Source: Candidatus Merdisoma merdipullorum (lineage in GTDB: Bacteria > Bacillota > Clostridia > Lachnospirales > Lachnospiraceae). From it: a DNA stretch of 64,000 bases. Location: NCBI GenBank assembly GCA_018715645.1, contig DVLE01000001.1:1-64000 (forward strand), read 5' to 3'. This document shows positions 26,535 to 36,415 of this stretch, one piece after another. The position numbers were made by a program, and so were the translations under genes. Under the pieces are notes generated by a model that was not told where the DNA came from, ran no database searches, and was given only the letters and a program-made list of their open reading frames with translations. Positions within the stretch are counted from its first letter, which is position 1, and each line of letters opens with the position of its first letter.

Positions 26535-27533
26535 TCAGTTCTTCTTCAGCGTATGACCTTCCAGGAACTTATATGGCAACAGCTTGCGGCAATGCTGTCC
26601 GGGATTCTTCATGTTATTCAAAACCATCTCCACAGCGGCTTCCGCAATCTCTTCCACAGGCTGTACGATTCCTGTTATGTTGATCCCATGCAGCGACATC
26701 GGATCCTCGCCATCAAAACAGACAAGCCCAATATCTTCCGGCACGCGTATTCCATGTTTTCTCAGCGCCGCGTATGCTCCGAATGCTTCTACGTTGTTGT
26801 GCGCATAGATACATTCCGGCAGCTTATGATCCTGAATCAGCCTCTCAACTATCTCAAAACCGCTTTTATAATGACAGTCGCCAAAATAGATTCTGTCCTG
26901 GGTACATCCGATATGATTTTCCCGAAGACAATTCTGAAAACCCACCAGACGCTGATTGCTCGATGTCTCATCCAAATCCCCGGTTATCATGATAATATCC
27001 CTGTAGCCCGCATCAATCACGTACTGCGTAAGCTCCATCGACGCCTGCATATTATTGATACTCACAAACGAATACGGCTTTTCCGTCATGTATGGCTCAT
27101 TGTCTACAAACACACAGTTAATATTCTGCGATTCATTTTCATATATCATGCTTCTTCTCGCAGGCGACACAATAATTCCCGCTACATTTTTCTCTTTTAA
27201 CAGCTGATAATACTCCAGTTCACGTGCAACGCTTTCATCCGTATCGCAGAATATGATATTATAGCCCTGTTCCCATAATTTATGGTCGATACACTTCAAC
27301 ATTCTCACAAAAAATGTATTTGTAACGTCCGGTATAATCACACCAATCGTAGAACTTGTCTGTTTTTTCAGCTCACGTGCATTCACATTCGGCGTATAAT
27401 TCATTCTCTTTGCAGCATCCAAAACAGCCTTTCTTTTTTCAACGCTGATTCTGCCTGTATTATTCAATACCCTGGAAACGCTGGATACGGATAATCCGAC
27501 TTCCTCCGCAATGTCCTTCAATGTTGCTCTCAT
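26535..27533 (-). CDS. LacI-family transcriptional regulator
   Basis: MRATLKDIAEEVGLSVSSVSRVLNNTGRISVEKR HTH plus periplasmic-binding-protein-like domain; TTGGAG upstream of ATG 27533. Confidence 0.93.
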   Translation of the reverse strand: MRATLKDIAEEVGLSVSSVSRVLNNTGRISVEKRKAVLDAAKRMNYTPNVNARELKKQTSSTIGVIIPDVTNTFFVRMLKCIDHKLWEQGYNIIFCDTDESVARELEYYQLLKEKNVAGIIVSPARRSMIYENESQNINCVFVDNEPYMTEKPYSFVSINNMQASMELTQYVIDAGYRDIIMITGDLDETSSNQRLVGFQNCLRENHIGCTQDRIYFGDCHYKSGFEIVERLIQDHKLPECIYAHNNVEAFGAYAALRKHGIRVPEDIGLVCFDGEDPMSLHGINITGIVQPVEEIAEAAVEMVLNNMKNPGQHCRKLLPYKFLEGHTLKKN

Positions 27534-27621
27534 ACCATACTCCAATTCTGAAACTTTTTTCATAGCCTACTGTTGTTTCAGAATAACATCTTTGATAAGA
27601 AATGTCAAAACTATACAAATA

Positions 27622-28674
27622 TCAGTCGTACAGCAGAGGAGCGATTTCCGGGTCATCCATATTGGAAGCGTCATACCAGTAGCAGCCGGTATCAATAAAG
27701 GATTCCACTTCTTCTCCATTCAAAAGCTTTACAGCGCTTTCCACTGCCGCACGTCCCATACCGATCGGATCCTGCGTGATTGCTCCAACGATCTCGCCGC
27801 TTCTCACTGCGTCTTTCATCGCTGCTGAGGAATCGAAACCGATCAGCATTACTTCGCCGATCTTGCCGATTTCCTTCAGTCCGTTATATGCTCCTACGCA
27901 GCTTCCTTCATTAGAGGTATAAATCAGATCCAGGTCCGGAACGGCAGTAACCATACTCTTGGCAATCTCGGCAGACTTCACATGATCTCCATCGCCGTAC
28001 TGGATGTCCACGATCTCAATATTCGGATAATCCGACTCAATCTTATCTTTAAAGCCCTGTACACGCTCTACCGCGTCTACTACTGTCTGGGAATGGCCGA
28101 TAATGGCGATCTTTCCCTCGCCGCCCAGGAGCTCTCCCGCATGTTCCGCCGCAAGCGCGCCGGCAGCTATAGAATCCGTGGAGCATTTTACGTCTGATTC
28201 TTCTTCGCCTACGCCCGCGTCAAAGCCAACGATCGGAACGCCCTGCGCCTTCTCTTCCTGAAGAATCGAAGCTACTGACCCCGTGTCAATCGCCGCCATG
28301 CAGATCGCGGCGGGATTATTCTGGATTGCCGTCTTCAGCATGTCTACCTGCTTATCTACCATAGTTTCCTGTTCCGGTCCTTCAAAGGTAATGGTATATC
28401 CCAGTTCTGCGGCAGCTTCCTCTGCGCCCTGCTTTACAGCCTGCCAGTACTGATGGGAAAATCCCAGCGCAATCATAGCGATATACTTATTATCCTCCTC
28501 ATTCGCTGCTGTGGTTTCCGTTTCGGTTCCCGTATCTGCTTCCTCAGTCGTCTCTCCTGTGCTTTCCGCTGCGGCGTCCGCAGAACTCTCCTGGCCTGTC
28601 TGAGAAGAACAGCCGAATAACGTCGTCGCCAGCATTCCTGCCACCATCAATAATGCTACAAGTTTCTTTTTCAT
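27622..28674 (-). CDS. sugar ABC transporter substrate-binding lipoprotein (RbsB-type)
   Basis: Lipobox LFGCSS; MVDKQVDMLKTAIQNNPAAICMAAID; FDAGVG. Confidence 0.92.
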   Translation of the reverse strand: MKKKLVALLMVAGMLATTLFGCSSQTGQESSADAAAESTGETTEEADTGTETETTAANEEDNKYIAMIALGFSHQYWQAVKQGAEEAAAELGYTITFEGPEQETMVDKQVDMLKTAIQNNPAAICMAAIDTGSVASILQEEKAQGVPIVGFDAGVGEEESDVKCSTDSIAAGALAAEHAGELLGGEGKIAIIGHSQTVVDAVERVQGFKDKIESDYPNIEIVDIQYGDGDHVKSAEIAKSMVTAVPDLDLIYTSNEGSCVGAYNGLKEIGKIGEVMLIGFDSSAAMKDAVRSGEIVGAITQDPIGMGRAAVESAVKLLNGEEVESFIDTGCYWYDASNMDDPEIAPLLYD

Positions 28675-28760
28675 TTACTTACCTCCGTTTTCTTTTTATT
28701 TATAATGACCTTTTCCGGTCACTATCTTCTTGTACCTGTACCGGCTCTTTTGCTTCAGAA

Positions 28761-29738
28761 TTATCTGCTCTCTTTTTTCTTCTTTCTTCTCTGATCAAAG
28801 GCCACCGTCACAATCAAAACAAAGCCGATGATCGCGTACTGCGTCTCCGTCGAAATCTGAAGAATACGAAGGCCATTCTGCAGAGAACTGATGATCAGGG
28901 CTCCTATCAGCGTACCGATAATCGTTCCTTCGCCTCCCATAAGAGAGTTGCCGCCGATAACAGCCGCCGCGATCGCGTCCATTTCATAGCCTGGACCAAG
29001 AGCGGGCTGAGCTGAATTCAGTCTGGATGAAAGTACAAGTCCGGCGATTCCCGCGTATGTACCGCACAGAGTATACACTCCAATCAGCCAGTTATCCGTA
29101 TTGATGCCTGACAATCTTGTTGCCTCAATATTGGAACCGATGGCGAGCGTATATCTTCCGAAAATGGTCTTTGAGAAAATGATATACGATATGACGCACA
29201 TTCCGATCAGAATGATAATCGCATTGTAAAAGCCATTGATCCCCAGAAAATTTCCTGTGGCAATCTTCTGATACCAGGAACAGTCCGTAAAGTATACCGG
29301 CTTGATTCCGGATACGACAAGGGAAAGTCCCTTGGTGATCATCTGCATGGCCAAGGAGGCAATCATTGGAGGCAAGCCCAGCTTGGCGCTCATGAAACCA
29401 TTCAGGAAACCACAGAACGATCCGACCAAAATGCCGAATATAATACACAGACCAATGGGAAGTCCAAGCGAGTTAAAAACCACGCCGCTGAGAACGCAGC
29501 TAAAAGTCATTACTGTTCCCACGGAAATATCGATTCCGCTCGTCATAATCGGCCAGGATACTCCCAGAGCCAGCAGGCCGTTTGTGCTTGTGGCCAGAAG
29601 AATGGTCATAATATTGGTATAACTCAGATACGCCGGATTGATAAAGCCGAACGCAATCCAAAGGACTATAAGCGCCAGCACTATAACCAGCTTTCTCTTA
29701 AACTCCGTCTGTTTTGTTAAAGTACTCAATCTATTCAT
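28761..29738 (-). CDS. sugar ABC transporter permease (RbsC-type)
   Basis: LLALGVSWPIMTSGIDISVGTVM; IAAAVIGGNSLMGGEGTIIGTLIGALI. Confidence 0.93.
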   Translation of the reverse strand: MNRLSTLTKQTEFKRKLVIVLALIVLWIAFGFINPAYLSYTNIMTILLATSTNGLLALGVSWPIMTSGIDISVGTVMTFSCVLSGVVFNSLGLPIGLCIIFGILVGSFCGFLNGFMSAKLGLPPMIASLAMQMITKGLSLVVSGIKPVYFTDCSWYQKIATGNFLGINGFYNAIIILIGMCVISYIIFSKTIFGRYTLAIGSNIEATRLSGINTDNWLIGVYTLCGTYAGIAGLVLSSRLNSAQPALGPGYEMDAIAAAVIGGNSLMGGEGTIIGTLIGALIISSLQNGLRILQISTETQYAIIGFVLIVTVAFDQRRKKKKESR

Positions 29739-29753
29739 ATCTACCTGTCTCCT

Positions 29754-31250
29754 TTACATCTCCCTCTGGGTCGCAAGCCTCATAATAATGTCCTGATCCA
29801 CCTCGTCGCCCGTCACCTCTCCTGTCATCCTGCCCTCGCACATGACCAGGACTCTGTGACAGCATCTCATAACCTCCGGAAGCTCCGAGGAAATCACAAT
29901 AATCGTTTTTCCCTGCTCAGCCAGCATATTCATCAGTTTATAGATCTCACTTTTAGCGCCTACGTCGATTCCTCTGGTCGGCTCGTCGAAAATAATAATT
30001 TCAGCGTCCTTTGTCAGCCATTTGGCAAGAACCACCTTTTGCTGATTCCCGCCCGATAAGTATTTGACCAACTGTTTGATAGACGGCGTCTTAATAGAAA
30101 GTTCCTGAAGCTGATGCTCTGCGTTTTCTGAACATTCTTTAAATTTGATGAAACCGCCTTTCGACATCTTGAGAAGATTCGCCATGGATATATTCGCTTC
30201 CACGTCAAGGCCAAGCGCAAGTCCATATCTTTTTCTGTCCTCTGACAGATAAGCGATTCCGGCTTTTACCGCGTCCGCCGGCGAATTGATTTTCTGTTCC
30301 TTTCCATTAATGATGATCTTTCCTGAACTGTGCGGATCTGCTCCGAAGATAGCTCTCGCTGTTTCCGTTCTTCCCGCTCCGACCAGACCGGCAAAGCCCA
30401 AAATCTCTCCCGCATAAGCCTTAAAGCTGATATTTTTTACCTGCGGTCCCGCATTCAGGTCCTGAACCTCCAGCGTCAGTTTCAGATTCTTTCGTTCCAC
30501 CGGCTTCTGCTTTTCCACGAAGATTTCCCGTCCCACCATCATCCGGATCAGAGCGTCGATCGACACATCCTTTGCATCTACCGTATCAATGTACTCGCTG
30601 TCTCTCATCACTGTGATTCTGTCCGCTATAAGCTTCAGCTCCTCAAGCCTGTGAGAAATATGTATGATAGCCTTTCCCTCCGAACGGAGCATTTTAATCA
30701 CTTCAAATAAATCTTCAATTTCGTTGTCTGTCAAAGAAGCCGTCGGCTCGTCCATAATCAATACCTTGATATTAAAAGACAGGGCTTTGGCGATCTCTAC
30801 CATCTGCTGCTGGGCTACCGTCAGATTTCCGACCTTTTCCCTCGGATCGATTTTTACATGAAGTTTTTCAAATAACTTTTCCGCTTCTTCATTTTGTTTC
30901 TTCTTATTCAGAATAAACCTTCCCTTTTTAAATTCCCTCCCGATAAAAATATTTTCCGCCGCGCTTAAATGATTCATCAGATTCAATTCCTGGTGTATCA
31001 TAATCACTCCCGCATTCTGCGCCTCCTTCACATTGCGGAAGTTTACCTCCCGACCTTCCAGAAATATTTTCCCTGCGTCCTTGGAATACACTCCTGTTAG
31101 GACTTTCATCAACGTCGACTTTCCCGCCCCGTTCTCTCCCACAAGAGCATGTACCTCCCCTGCGTTCAGAGAGAACTTTACGTTTGACAAAGCCTTCACC
31201 CCAGGGAATTCCTTCGTGATCCCCTCCATCCTGATAACTTCTTTAGACAT
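29754..31250 (-). CDS. sugar ABC transporter ATP-binding protein (RbsA-type, two ABC domains)
   Basis: GENGAGKSTLMKVLTGVY; LSGGNQQKVVLAKWL; FDEPTRGIDVGAKSEIY. Confidence 0.95.
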   Translation of the reverse strand: MSKEVIRMEGITKEFPGVKALSNVKFSLNAGEVHALVGENGAGKSTLMKVLTGVYSKDAGKIFLEGREVNFRNVKEAQNAGVIMIHQELNLMNHLSAAENIFIGREFKKGRFILNKKKQNEEAEKLFEKLHVKIDPREKVGNLTVAQQQMVEIAKALSFNIKVLIMDEPTASLTDNEIEDLFEVIKMLRSEGKAIIHISHRLEELKLIADRITVMRDSEYIDTVDAKDVSIDALIRMMVGREIFVEKQKPVERKNLKLTLEVQDLNAGPQVKNISFKAYAGEILGFAGLVGAGRTETARAIFGADPHSSGKIIINGKEQKINSPADAVKAGIAYLSEDRKRYGLALGLDVEANISMANLLKMSKGGFIKFKECSENAEHQLQELSIKTPSIKQLVKYLSGGNQQKVVLAKWLTKDAEIIIFDEPTRGIDVGAKSEIYKLMNMLAEQGKTIIVISSELPEVMRCCHRVLVMCEGRMTGEVTGDEVDQDIIMRLATQREM

Positions 31251-31266
31251 TCGTTCACCCCTTTTG

Positions 31267-31290
31267 ATTTGAGCAATCGTTTGCTCAAAT
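31267..31290. promoter_or_regulatory. LacI-type operator upstream of the ABC transporter genes
   Basis: ATTTGAGCAA-TCGT-TTGCTCAAAT, just downstream of a minus-strand promoter TTGACA (31321-31326), 17 nt, TTTATT (31298-31303). Confidence 0.85.
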
Positions 31291-31520
31291 ATTAAAAAAT
31301 AAAATATATTTAAATTTAATTGTCAATATATTTCGTCTTTCTTGATAATTAGAATACCACTTTACCCTCCCCCCGGCAAGTCTTTTCTGTAATTTTCTCT
31401 AATTTTATGAAGTTTTGCTATATTATTGTATGATTCTTTTTGTTTTTCCACCTATTTTTTGTGCATTTTAACGGCATACGTTTGCTCAATCTTTTCCTTC
31501 ACCGCATCCTTCAGAAGTCT

Positions 31521-31549
31521 GACACCGCAGGGATTTTCCCTGCGGTGTC
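31521..31549. terminator. Strong hairpin after asnB
   Basis: GACACCGCAGGGA / TCCCTGCGGTGTC; no good T-tract. Confidence 0.45.
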
Positions 31550-31581
31550 TTCACCCCCGCTGCAATATTGCCATGAGCCGC

Positions 31582-33438
31582 TCATAAAAAATACATCTCA
31601 TACCAGATGCAAAAGGCATAAAGACACCACAGTTTTCTGCTGTAATCTCTCCCGCCTCTGCGGTGCTCCTCCAACAGCCGTAAAATCTCCTCCTGCCGAA
31701 AGTACATACGGGCCGCTTCTCCTTCAAAAACCGCCTTTACCCTCCGGTATCCTGCGTCTTCCCGCATCCAGTCCCGCAGCGGAACCGGAAAGCCCAGCTT
31801 TGGCCTTTCGCTGGCCGCAGCGCTCAGACTGCGTGCCGCTACCCGGCGTAATATGTATTTCGTCACCCTTCCCTTCTGCTTGAGGCTGCCAGGCAGGCGC
31901 CTCGCCAGTTCAAAAACCTCTTTGTCAAGATAAGGCACGCGGATTTCCAAAGAATGAGCCATACTCATCCGGTCCGCCTTCTGCAGAATGTCTCCCGGAA
32001 GCCAGCGGCGCAGATCGATCTCCTGCATCCGATCCGCATCTCTCATTCCCTTCGTTCTGTTATAATCGCCCTCCAGAAGGCGGGCCGGAGAAGGTGCTCC
32101 AAAAGGCTGCTTTAACACCTTACGCCTCTCCTCACAGGTAAAAACATTCGCATTTCCGATAAACCGTTCTTCTATACTCTGACTTCCCCGTATCAGAAAA
32201 TTTCTTCCCTTCCTCTCCGGAAATCTCCTTGCAAGCTCCGCCAGACTCCTGCGGAAACCTGACGGAAGAAGCTGCCAGCGACGTAAGGCTTCCGGTTCAC
32301 AATAGATACGGTAACCTCCAAACAGTTCGTCCGCTCCTTCTCCCGACAATACTGCCTTTACCTCCCGCGAAGCCGTTTCGCACAAAAAGTAAAGCGCTAC
32401 TGCCGAAGGGTCTCCCAGAGGCTCATCCATATAATAGAGGACTTCAGGCGCAGCCTGCCAGAACTCCTCCTGACTAATAAGCCTTTTCGTATGCTTCAGT
32501 CCGCAGTTCTCAGCTGTCGCGGCTGCCTGAGGAATCTCGTTATATCCTTCACCCTTTTTCCCATTTCCTTCAAAGCCCACCGTATAAGCTCTGTTTCCAT
32601 GAAAATACCGAGCTGACAGCGCGGAATCCACCCCGCCTGACAAAAAGCAGCCCACCTCTGTGTCCGCCTGTTCATGAAGCTCCACAGATTTTCTCAGAGC
32701 TGTCTCTAAAAGATCCGTCCATTCCTTCTCGCTTTGCTTTCCCTCCTGTTCCGGCTCCAGCGAGGGTTCAAAAATTCTTCGTATCTCCAGAACCGGGCTT
32801 CCAGCCGCAAAGCGAAGCCAGCTCCCAGGCTCCAGCCGATAGATCCCACGGAAAAAGCTTTCTTCCAATACAGAATACTGAAAGGAAAGATACTGCTCCA
32901 AAGCTTCCTCATTCAATCTGGGAATAAAACCCGGATAACGCAGCAGTCCCTTTATCTCCGACGCGAACACAAACGCCTTTCCTGTCTGCATATAATAAAG
33001 CGGCTTGATTCCAAAAAAGTCCCGCGCCGCGAACAATTCTCTTCTCCCGGAGTCCCAGATCACAAAGGCAAACATCCCCCGCAGGCGTCCCGGCAAACTA
33101 CTTCCCCACTCCTCATAGCCGTGCAGCGCCACCTCCGCATCACATTGGCTTGAAAAGCGATGCCCTGCCCTGACAAGCTCGCTGCGCAGTTCCCGATGAT
33201 TGTATATCTCTCCGTTAAAAACAAGGGTTATATCCCCTGATTCATTCTTCATGGGCTGAGCCCCTCCCTCCGGATCCACAAGGCTTAGCCGGCAAAATCC
33301 CAGGGCAGCCGTATTATCCATGCAGATACCCTTTCCATCCGGTCCCCTATGGCGAATCGTTCCCAGCATATCCTCCAGGATTCTTTGCTTTTCCTCCATT
33401 GCTCTTTCTTCTCCGATAAAACCACAAATGCCACACAT
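31582..33438 (-). CDS. asnB: asparagine synthase (glutamine-hydrolysing)
   Basis: MCGICGFIG places the catalytic Cys at position 2 if ATG 33438 is used; RHRGPDGKG; FLSGGVDSALSA; GEGADELFGGY. Confidence 0.93.
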   Translation of the reverse strand: MCGICGFIGEERAMEEKQRILEDMLGTIRHRGPDGKGICMDNTAALGFCRLSLVDPEGGAQPMKNESGDITLVFNGEIYNHRELRSELVRAGHRFSSQCDAEVALHGYEEWGSSLPGRLRGMFAFVIWDSGRRELFAARDFFGIKPLYYMQTGKAFVFASEIKGLLRYPGFIPRLNEEALEQYLSFQYSVLEESFFRGIYRLEPGSWLRFAAGSPVLEIRRIFEPSLEPEQEGKQSEKEWTDLLETALRKSVELHEQADTEVGCFLSGGVDSALSARYFHGNRAYTVGFEGNGKKGEGYNEIPQAAATAENCGLKHTKRLISQEEFWQAAPEVLYYMDEPLGDPSAVALYFLCETASREVKAVLSGEGADELFGGYRIYCEPEALRRWQLLPSGFRRSLAELARRFPERKGRNFLIRGSQSIEERFIGNANVFTCEERRKVLKQPFGAPSPARLLEGDYNRTKGMRDADRMQEIDLRRWLPGDILQKADRMSMAHSLEIRVPYLDKEVFELARRLPGSLKQKGRVTKYILRRVAARSLSAAASERPKLGFPVPLRDWMREDAGYRRVKAVFEGEAARMYFRQEEILRLLEEHRRGGRDYSRKLWCLYAFCIWYEMYFL

Positions 33439-33545
33439 CGCTGTCTTCCTCCTTTGTCTTGCTCTGACAGCTTCAGTGTAGCATTCGCTTATTTCCATCG
33501 ATTTTCACTGTTGTAACATTTTTGTATCTTCCCGGAACGATTCTG

Positions 33546-34868
33546 TCACTCCCCAAATTCCAGGATCAGAGCCTGCCCCTTTGAATACAGCTCGCAGGCC
33601 TGCCGTTCATAAATTTCGCTTCCCGCGTCGGCAAGCAGACGCCGGAATACCGGATCGTACTGAAGACGGAATACAAACCCAAGCCCCCGGTAAAGCACCT
33701 GCCTTCCTCCTCCTGTGTCCAGCTGATACAGGCACAGGCTGTTCTCCTCCGTCTGCATATCGAATTCCGCTGTCACTGCCGCAGCTGCGCCATCCAGAAG
33801 AAGGATTCTCCTGACCTCCGTATTGACAGGAAGGTGCAGAAAGTTTTTTAAATCCCCCGTTCCCGTATCCAAAAACAGGAGTCTCTCCCCCTCCTCTTTT
33901 AAAGCTATACAGCAAAGGTTTGCTTCTGCATCCAGGCAGATACCGGCCCTCTCCTCATATAAAGTCTCAAAGGAACAGGGCATCTCCTGGCTTTCCTCTC
34001 CTGAAAGCCTGAGTTCAAACACACAGGCAACTGAATCACTAACAGGTTTTTCTTCCGGTTCTGTCTGCGCCAGAGCAAGCAGAAGTCTTTCTTCCTCTCT
34101 GTCCGCATAGACACGGATCCTTTTTTCCTTTGGATCTCTGAAGATCCCCAGTTCTCCATAAGAGGGATAAGCAGGAGGAAGCCCTTCTCCGGTTTTCAGA
34201 TCCAGAAAATCTATTCGGTAACTGTCTGGATCCTCCGTATCCCTGCTGTTCCAAATATCTCTGCTGCGCGGACAAAACCCATAGCAAAACAGGGAACTGT
34301 CCGTATCCCAGCCAGCAAGAATCTGCCATTCATCCGCCGGACATCCGACTCCATTGCCGTCCAGTAAAAGTCTTTGCTCTCCGGTCTGAAGATTCAGAAG
34401 CAAAAGCTTTTCTCCTGCTTCACCCACTTCCCTTTCCTTCCAGAAAAACCACTGTCCGTCAGGTGAAAACTGATTTTCCGGCTCCTGTCCCGTAACATTC
34501 CCCCCGTATAGGTACAGCTCCTCCACCGCCTTATTCGCGATTACCTTCCCTGTCTCATAAAATCCATAACGATAATCCAGCCTTACTTCCTGAGTCACTT
34601 CTCCCTCCCGCTTAAAATAGCGGATTCCATGCCTTTCATTCTCCTGCAGGCTCACCTGATTCATGCTGTAAAACAGCCGTTCATATTCTCTGGAATAGAT
34701 CTTCTGCACCGTATAGCATCCCTCTCCCGCCTGTCCCTCATCCTGTTCCTGCTCTGGTTCAGGAAGAAGAATCAGCCTCGATTCAGGCGTCCTGCCGCAG
34801 CCAGAACATATAAGGGCCAAAGCGAACGTCAGCAGAATCCTGCGGTACAGTCCGTTTTTTTCTTTCAC
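33546..34868 (-). CDS. lipoprotein of unknown function, translationally coupled to the histidine kinase
   Basis: Lipobox ALICSGC; start overlaps the histidine kinase stop (34865). Confidence 0.65.
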   Translation of the reverse strand: MKEKNGLYRRILLTFALALICSGCGRTPESRLILLPEPEQEQDEGQAGEGCYTVQKIYSREYERLFYSMNQVSLQENERHGIRYFKREGEVTQEVRLDYRYGFYETGKVIANKAVEELYLYGGNVTGQEPENQFSPDGQWFFWKEREVGEAGEKLLLLNLQTGEQRLLLDGNGVGCPADEWQILAGWDTDSSLFCYGFCPRSRDIWNSRDTEDPDSYRIDFLDLKTGEGLPPAYPSYGELGIFRDPKEKRIRVYADREEERLLLALAQTEPEEKPVSDSVACVFELRLSGEESQEMPCSFETLYEERAGICLDAEANLCCIALKEEGERLLFLDTGTGDLKNFLHLPVNTEVRRILLLDGAAAAVTAEFDMQTEENSLCLYQLDTGGGRQVLYRGLGFVFRLQYDPVFRRLLADAGSEIYERQACELYSKGQALILEFGE

Positions 34869-36415
34869 ACTATCTCCTTCCCGGTCACATCTTTGCTGTC
34901 AGACGGAAAAATCAGAGAAAACCAAAGCCAGCCCCTCTCTCCCCGCTCAGCCCAAATGCTTCCTCCATGCTCCTCCATAATTTTGCGGCAGATAGACAGG
35001 CCGAGTCCTGCGCTTCCCTGCTCTCTGGAATATTCCTTATCCGCTCTGTAAAAGGGTTCAAAAATCTTCTCAAGCTCCTGATCCGAAAGTGAATTCGCTT
35101 CCCTGCTGCCTACACAAAGCAAACTGCCCTCTGGAATCCCCGTTACCCGAAGCCGAATCTCCTCTCCCGGTTCTCCATACTTTAAGGCGTTGTCAAGAAG
35201 ATTGATCACTACCTGACGCAGACGCTCCTCCAGCCCCCACACGATTTGACTATCCGCCAGTTCCAGACGCAGACGGCAACCATAACGATCCGCCCTTATC
35301 TTCATCGTTTCCGCGACGCTTCGCACCAGCAGGCCCAGATCTACCGGCCGTTTTTCCTCCTGCCTGGGACGATCAGACATCTCCAAAAGCTCCACTACCA
35401 TATGATGCAGCCGGGTACTCTCATGAAGAATATGCCCCGTTCCCTTCTCCAACAGCTCCTTATCCTGCCCCATGTCCGCTTCCAAAAGCTGTGCATACCC
35501 TTGTATCGTCGTAAGCGGCGTCTTCAGCTCATGCGTTACGTTATTGTAAAACTCCTGCCGGCTCTCCAGCAGCTCCTGAATCCTGTCTCTGTCTTCCTGC
35601 ATCTTCCTGATATAGCGATCGATCCGTTCCATCATCTTGCTGTAGCTGCGGGCCAGCTCTCCCACCTCATCTCTCCGTCTGGATCCTGCCAGAGCAGACA
35701 AAAGCTCCGTATCCATGCAGCCCCGTTCCAAATCCCCTGTAATTTTTCCGGAAACCCCGGACAACCTTTCTATAGGCTTTAAGATCCTGTTCAGAAACAG
35801 GGCGGTCAGCAAAAACGCTGCCGCAAACACAGCCCCTGCCGTTCTGAGTATCATAGTCTCAATCTCTCTGCCCTGCTTCCAGAGAGACGTATAATCCAGC
35901 CTGCAGCGGATAATTCCAATACTTTTATTTTCTACTGTGACCGGCATGGAAAACAAAACATCCAGCCTGTCCTCACTGTAAAGAAGAAGAAAGGCCGGTC
36001 TTCCATCCATAGCCTCTGCCAAATCCTGTTTCTCCCCCTCTGTCCTTCCGCCTGTATATCCCTTTTCCTTATACGCCAGAAGTTCTCCATCCCTTGTATA
36101 GACCGAAAGCCCATTTGCTCCGGATACCCAAAGCTCTTCTGCCATATCCTCAGCTAAATTGCGGAAGCTGCTCTCATCATTGTTCGCTTCGTTCAAAATC
36201 AAAAGCTGGCGCACATAGATCTCGATATTTGCCTGGATATTCTGAAGTTCTCTGGCAATCTGCTCCTCTCTGCCCAGGCGCAGTCTGCGCCCGGTCATCC
36301 AGCTTAATGTCAGGCAAAAAAACAGAAAAATGAGAAGGAGCCCCAGAAGCATCTGGGCCCGTAATCCAAAAAACATCCTGTCTTTTTTACGGAACATACT
36401 TGTACCCCACTCCAA
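34865..36415 (-). CDS. HAMP-domain sensor histidine kinase
   Basis: FYNNVTHELKTPLTTIQGYAQLL; LLDNALKYGEPGEEI; AGLGLSICRKIMEEHGG. Confidence 0.92.
   Translation of the reverse strand: MEWGTSMFRKKDRMFFGLRAQMLLGLLLIFLFFCLTLSWMTGRRLRLGREEQIARELQNIQANIEIYVRQLLILNEANNDESSFRNLAEDMAEELWVSGANGLSVYTRDGELLAYKEKGYTGGRTEGEKQDLAEAMDGRPAFLLLYSEDRLDVLFSMPVTVENKSIGIIRCRLDYTSLWKQGREIETMILRTAGAVFAAAFLLTALFLNRILKPIERLSGVSGKITGDLERGCMDTELLSALAGSRRRDEVGELARSYSKMMERIDRYIRKMQEDRDRIQELLESRQEFYNNVTHELKTPLTTIQGYAQLLEADMGQDKELLEKGTGHILHESTRLHHMVVELLEMSDRPRQEEKRPVDLGLLVRSVAETMKIRADRYGCRLRLELADSQIVWGLEERLRQVVINLLDNALKYGEPGEEIRLRVTGIPEGSLLCVGSREANSLSDQELEKIFEPFYRADKEYSREQGSAGLGLSICRKIMEEHGGSIWAERGERGWLWFSLIFPSDSKDVTGKEIV

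Noticed and set aside
26217-27200. 327-aa plus-strand ORF
   Set aside because: Antisense to the ASRT-like and LacI genes; Cys/His/Phe-rich composition typical of shadow ORFs.
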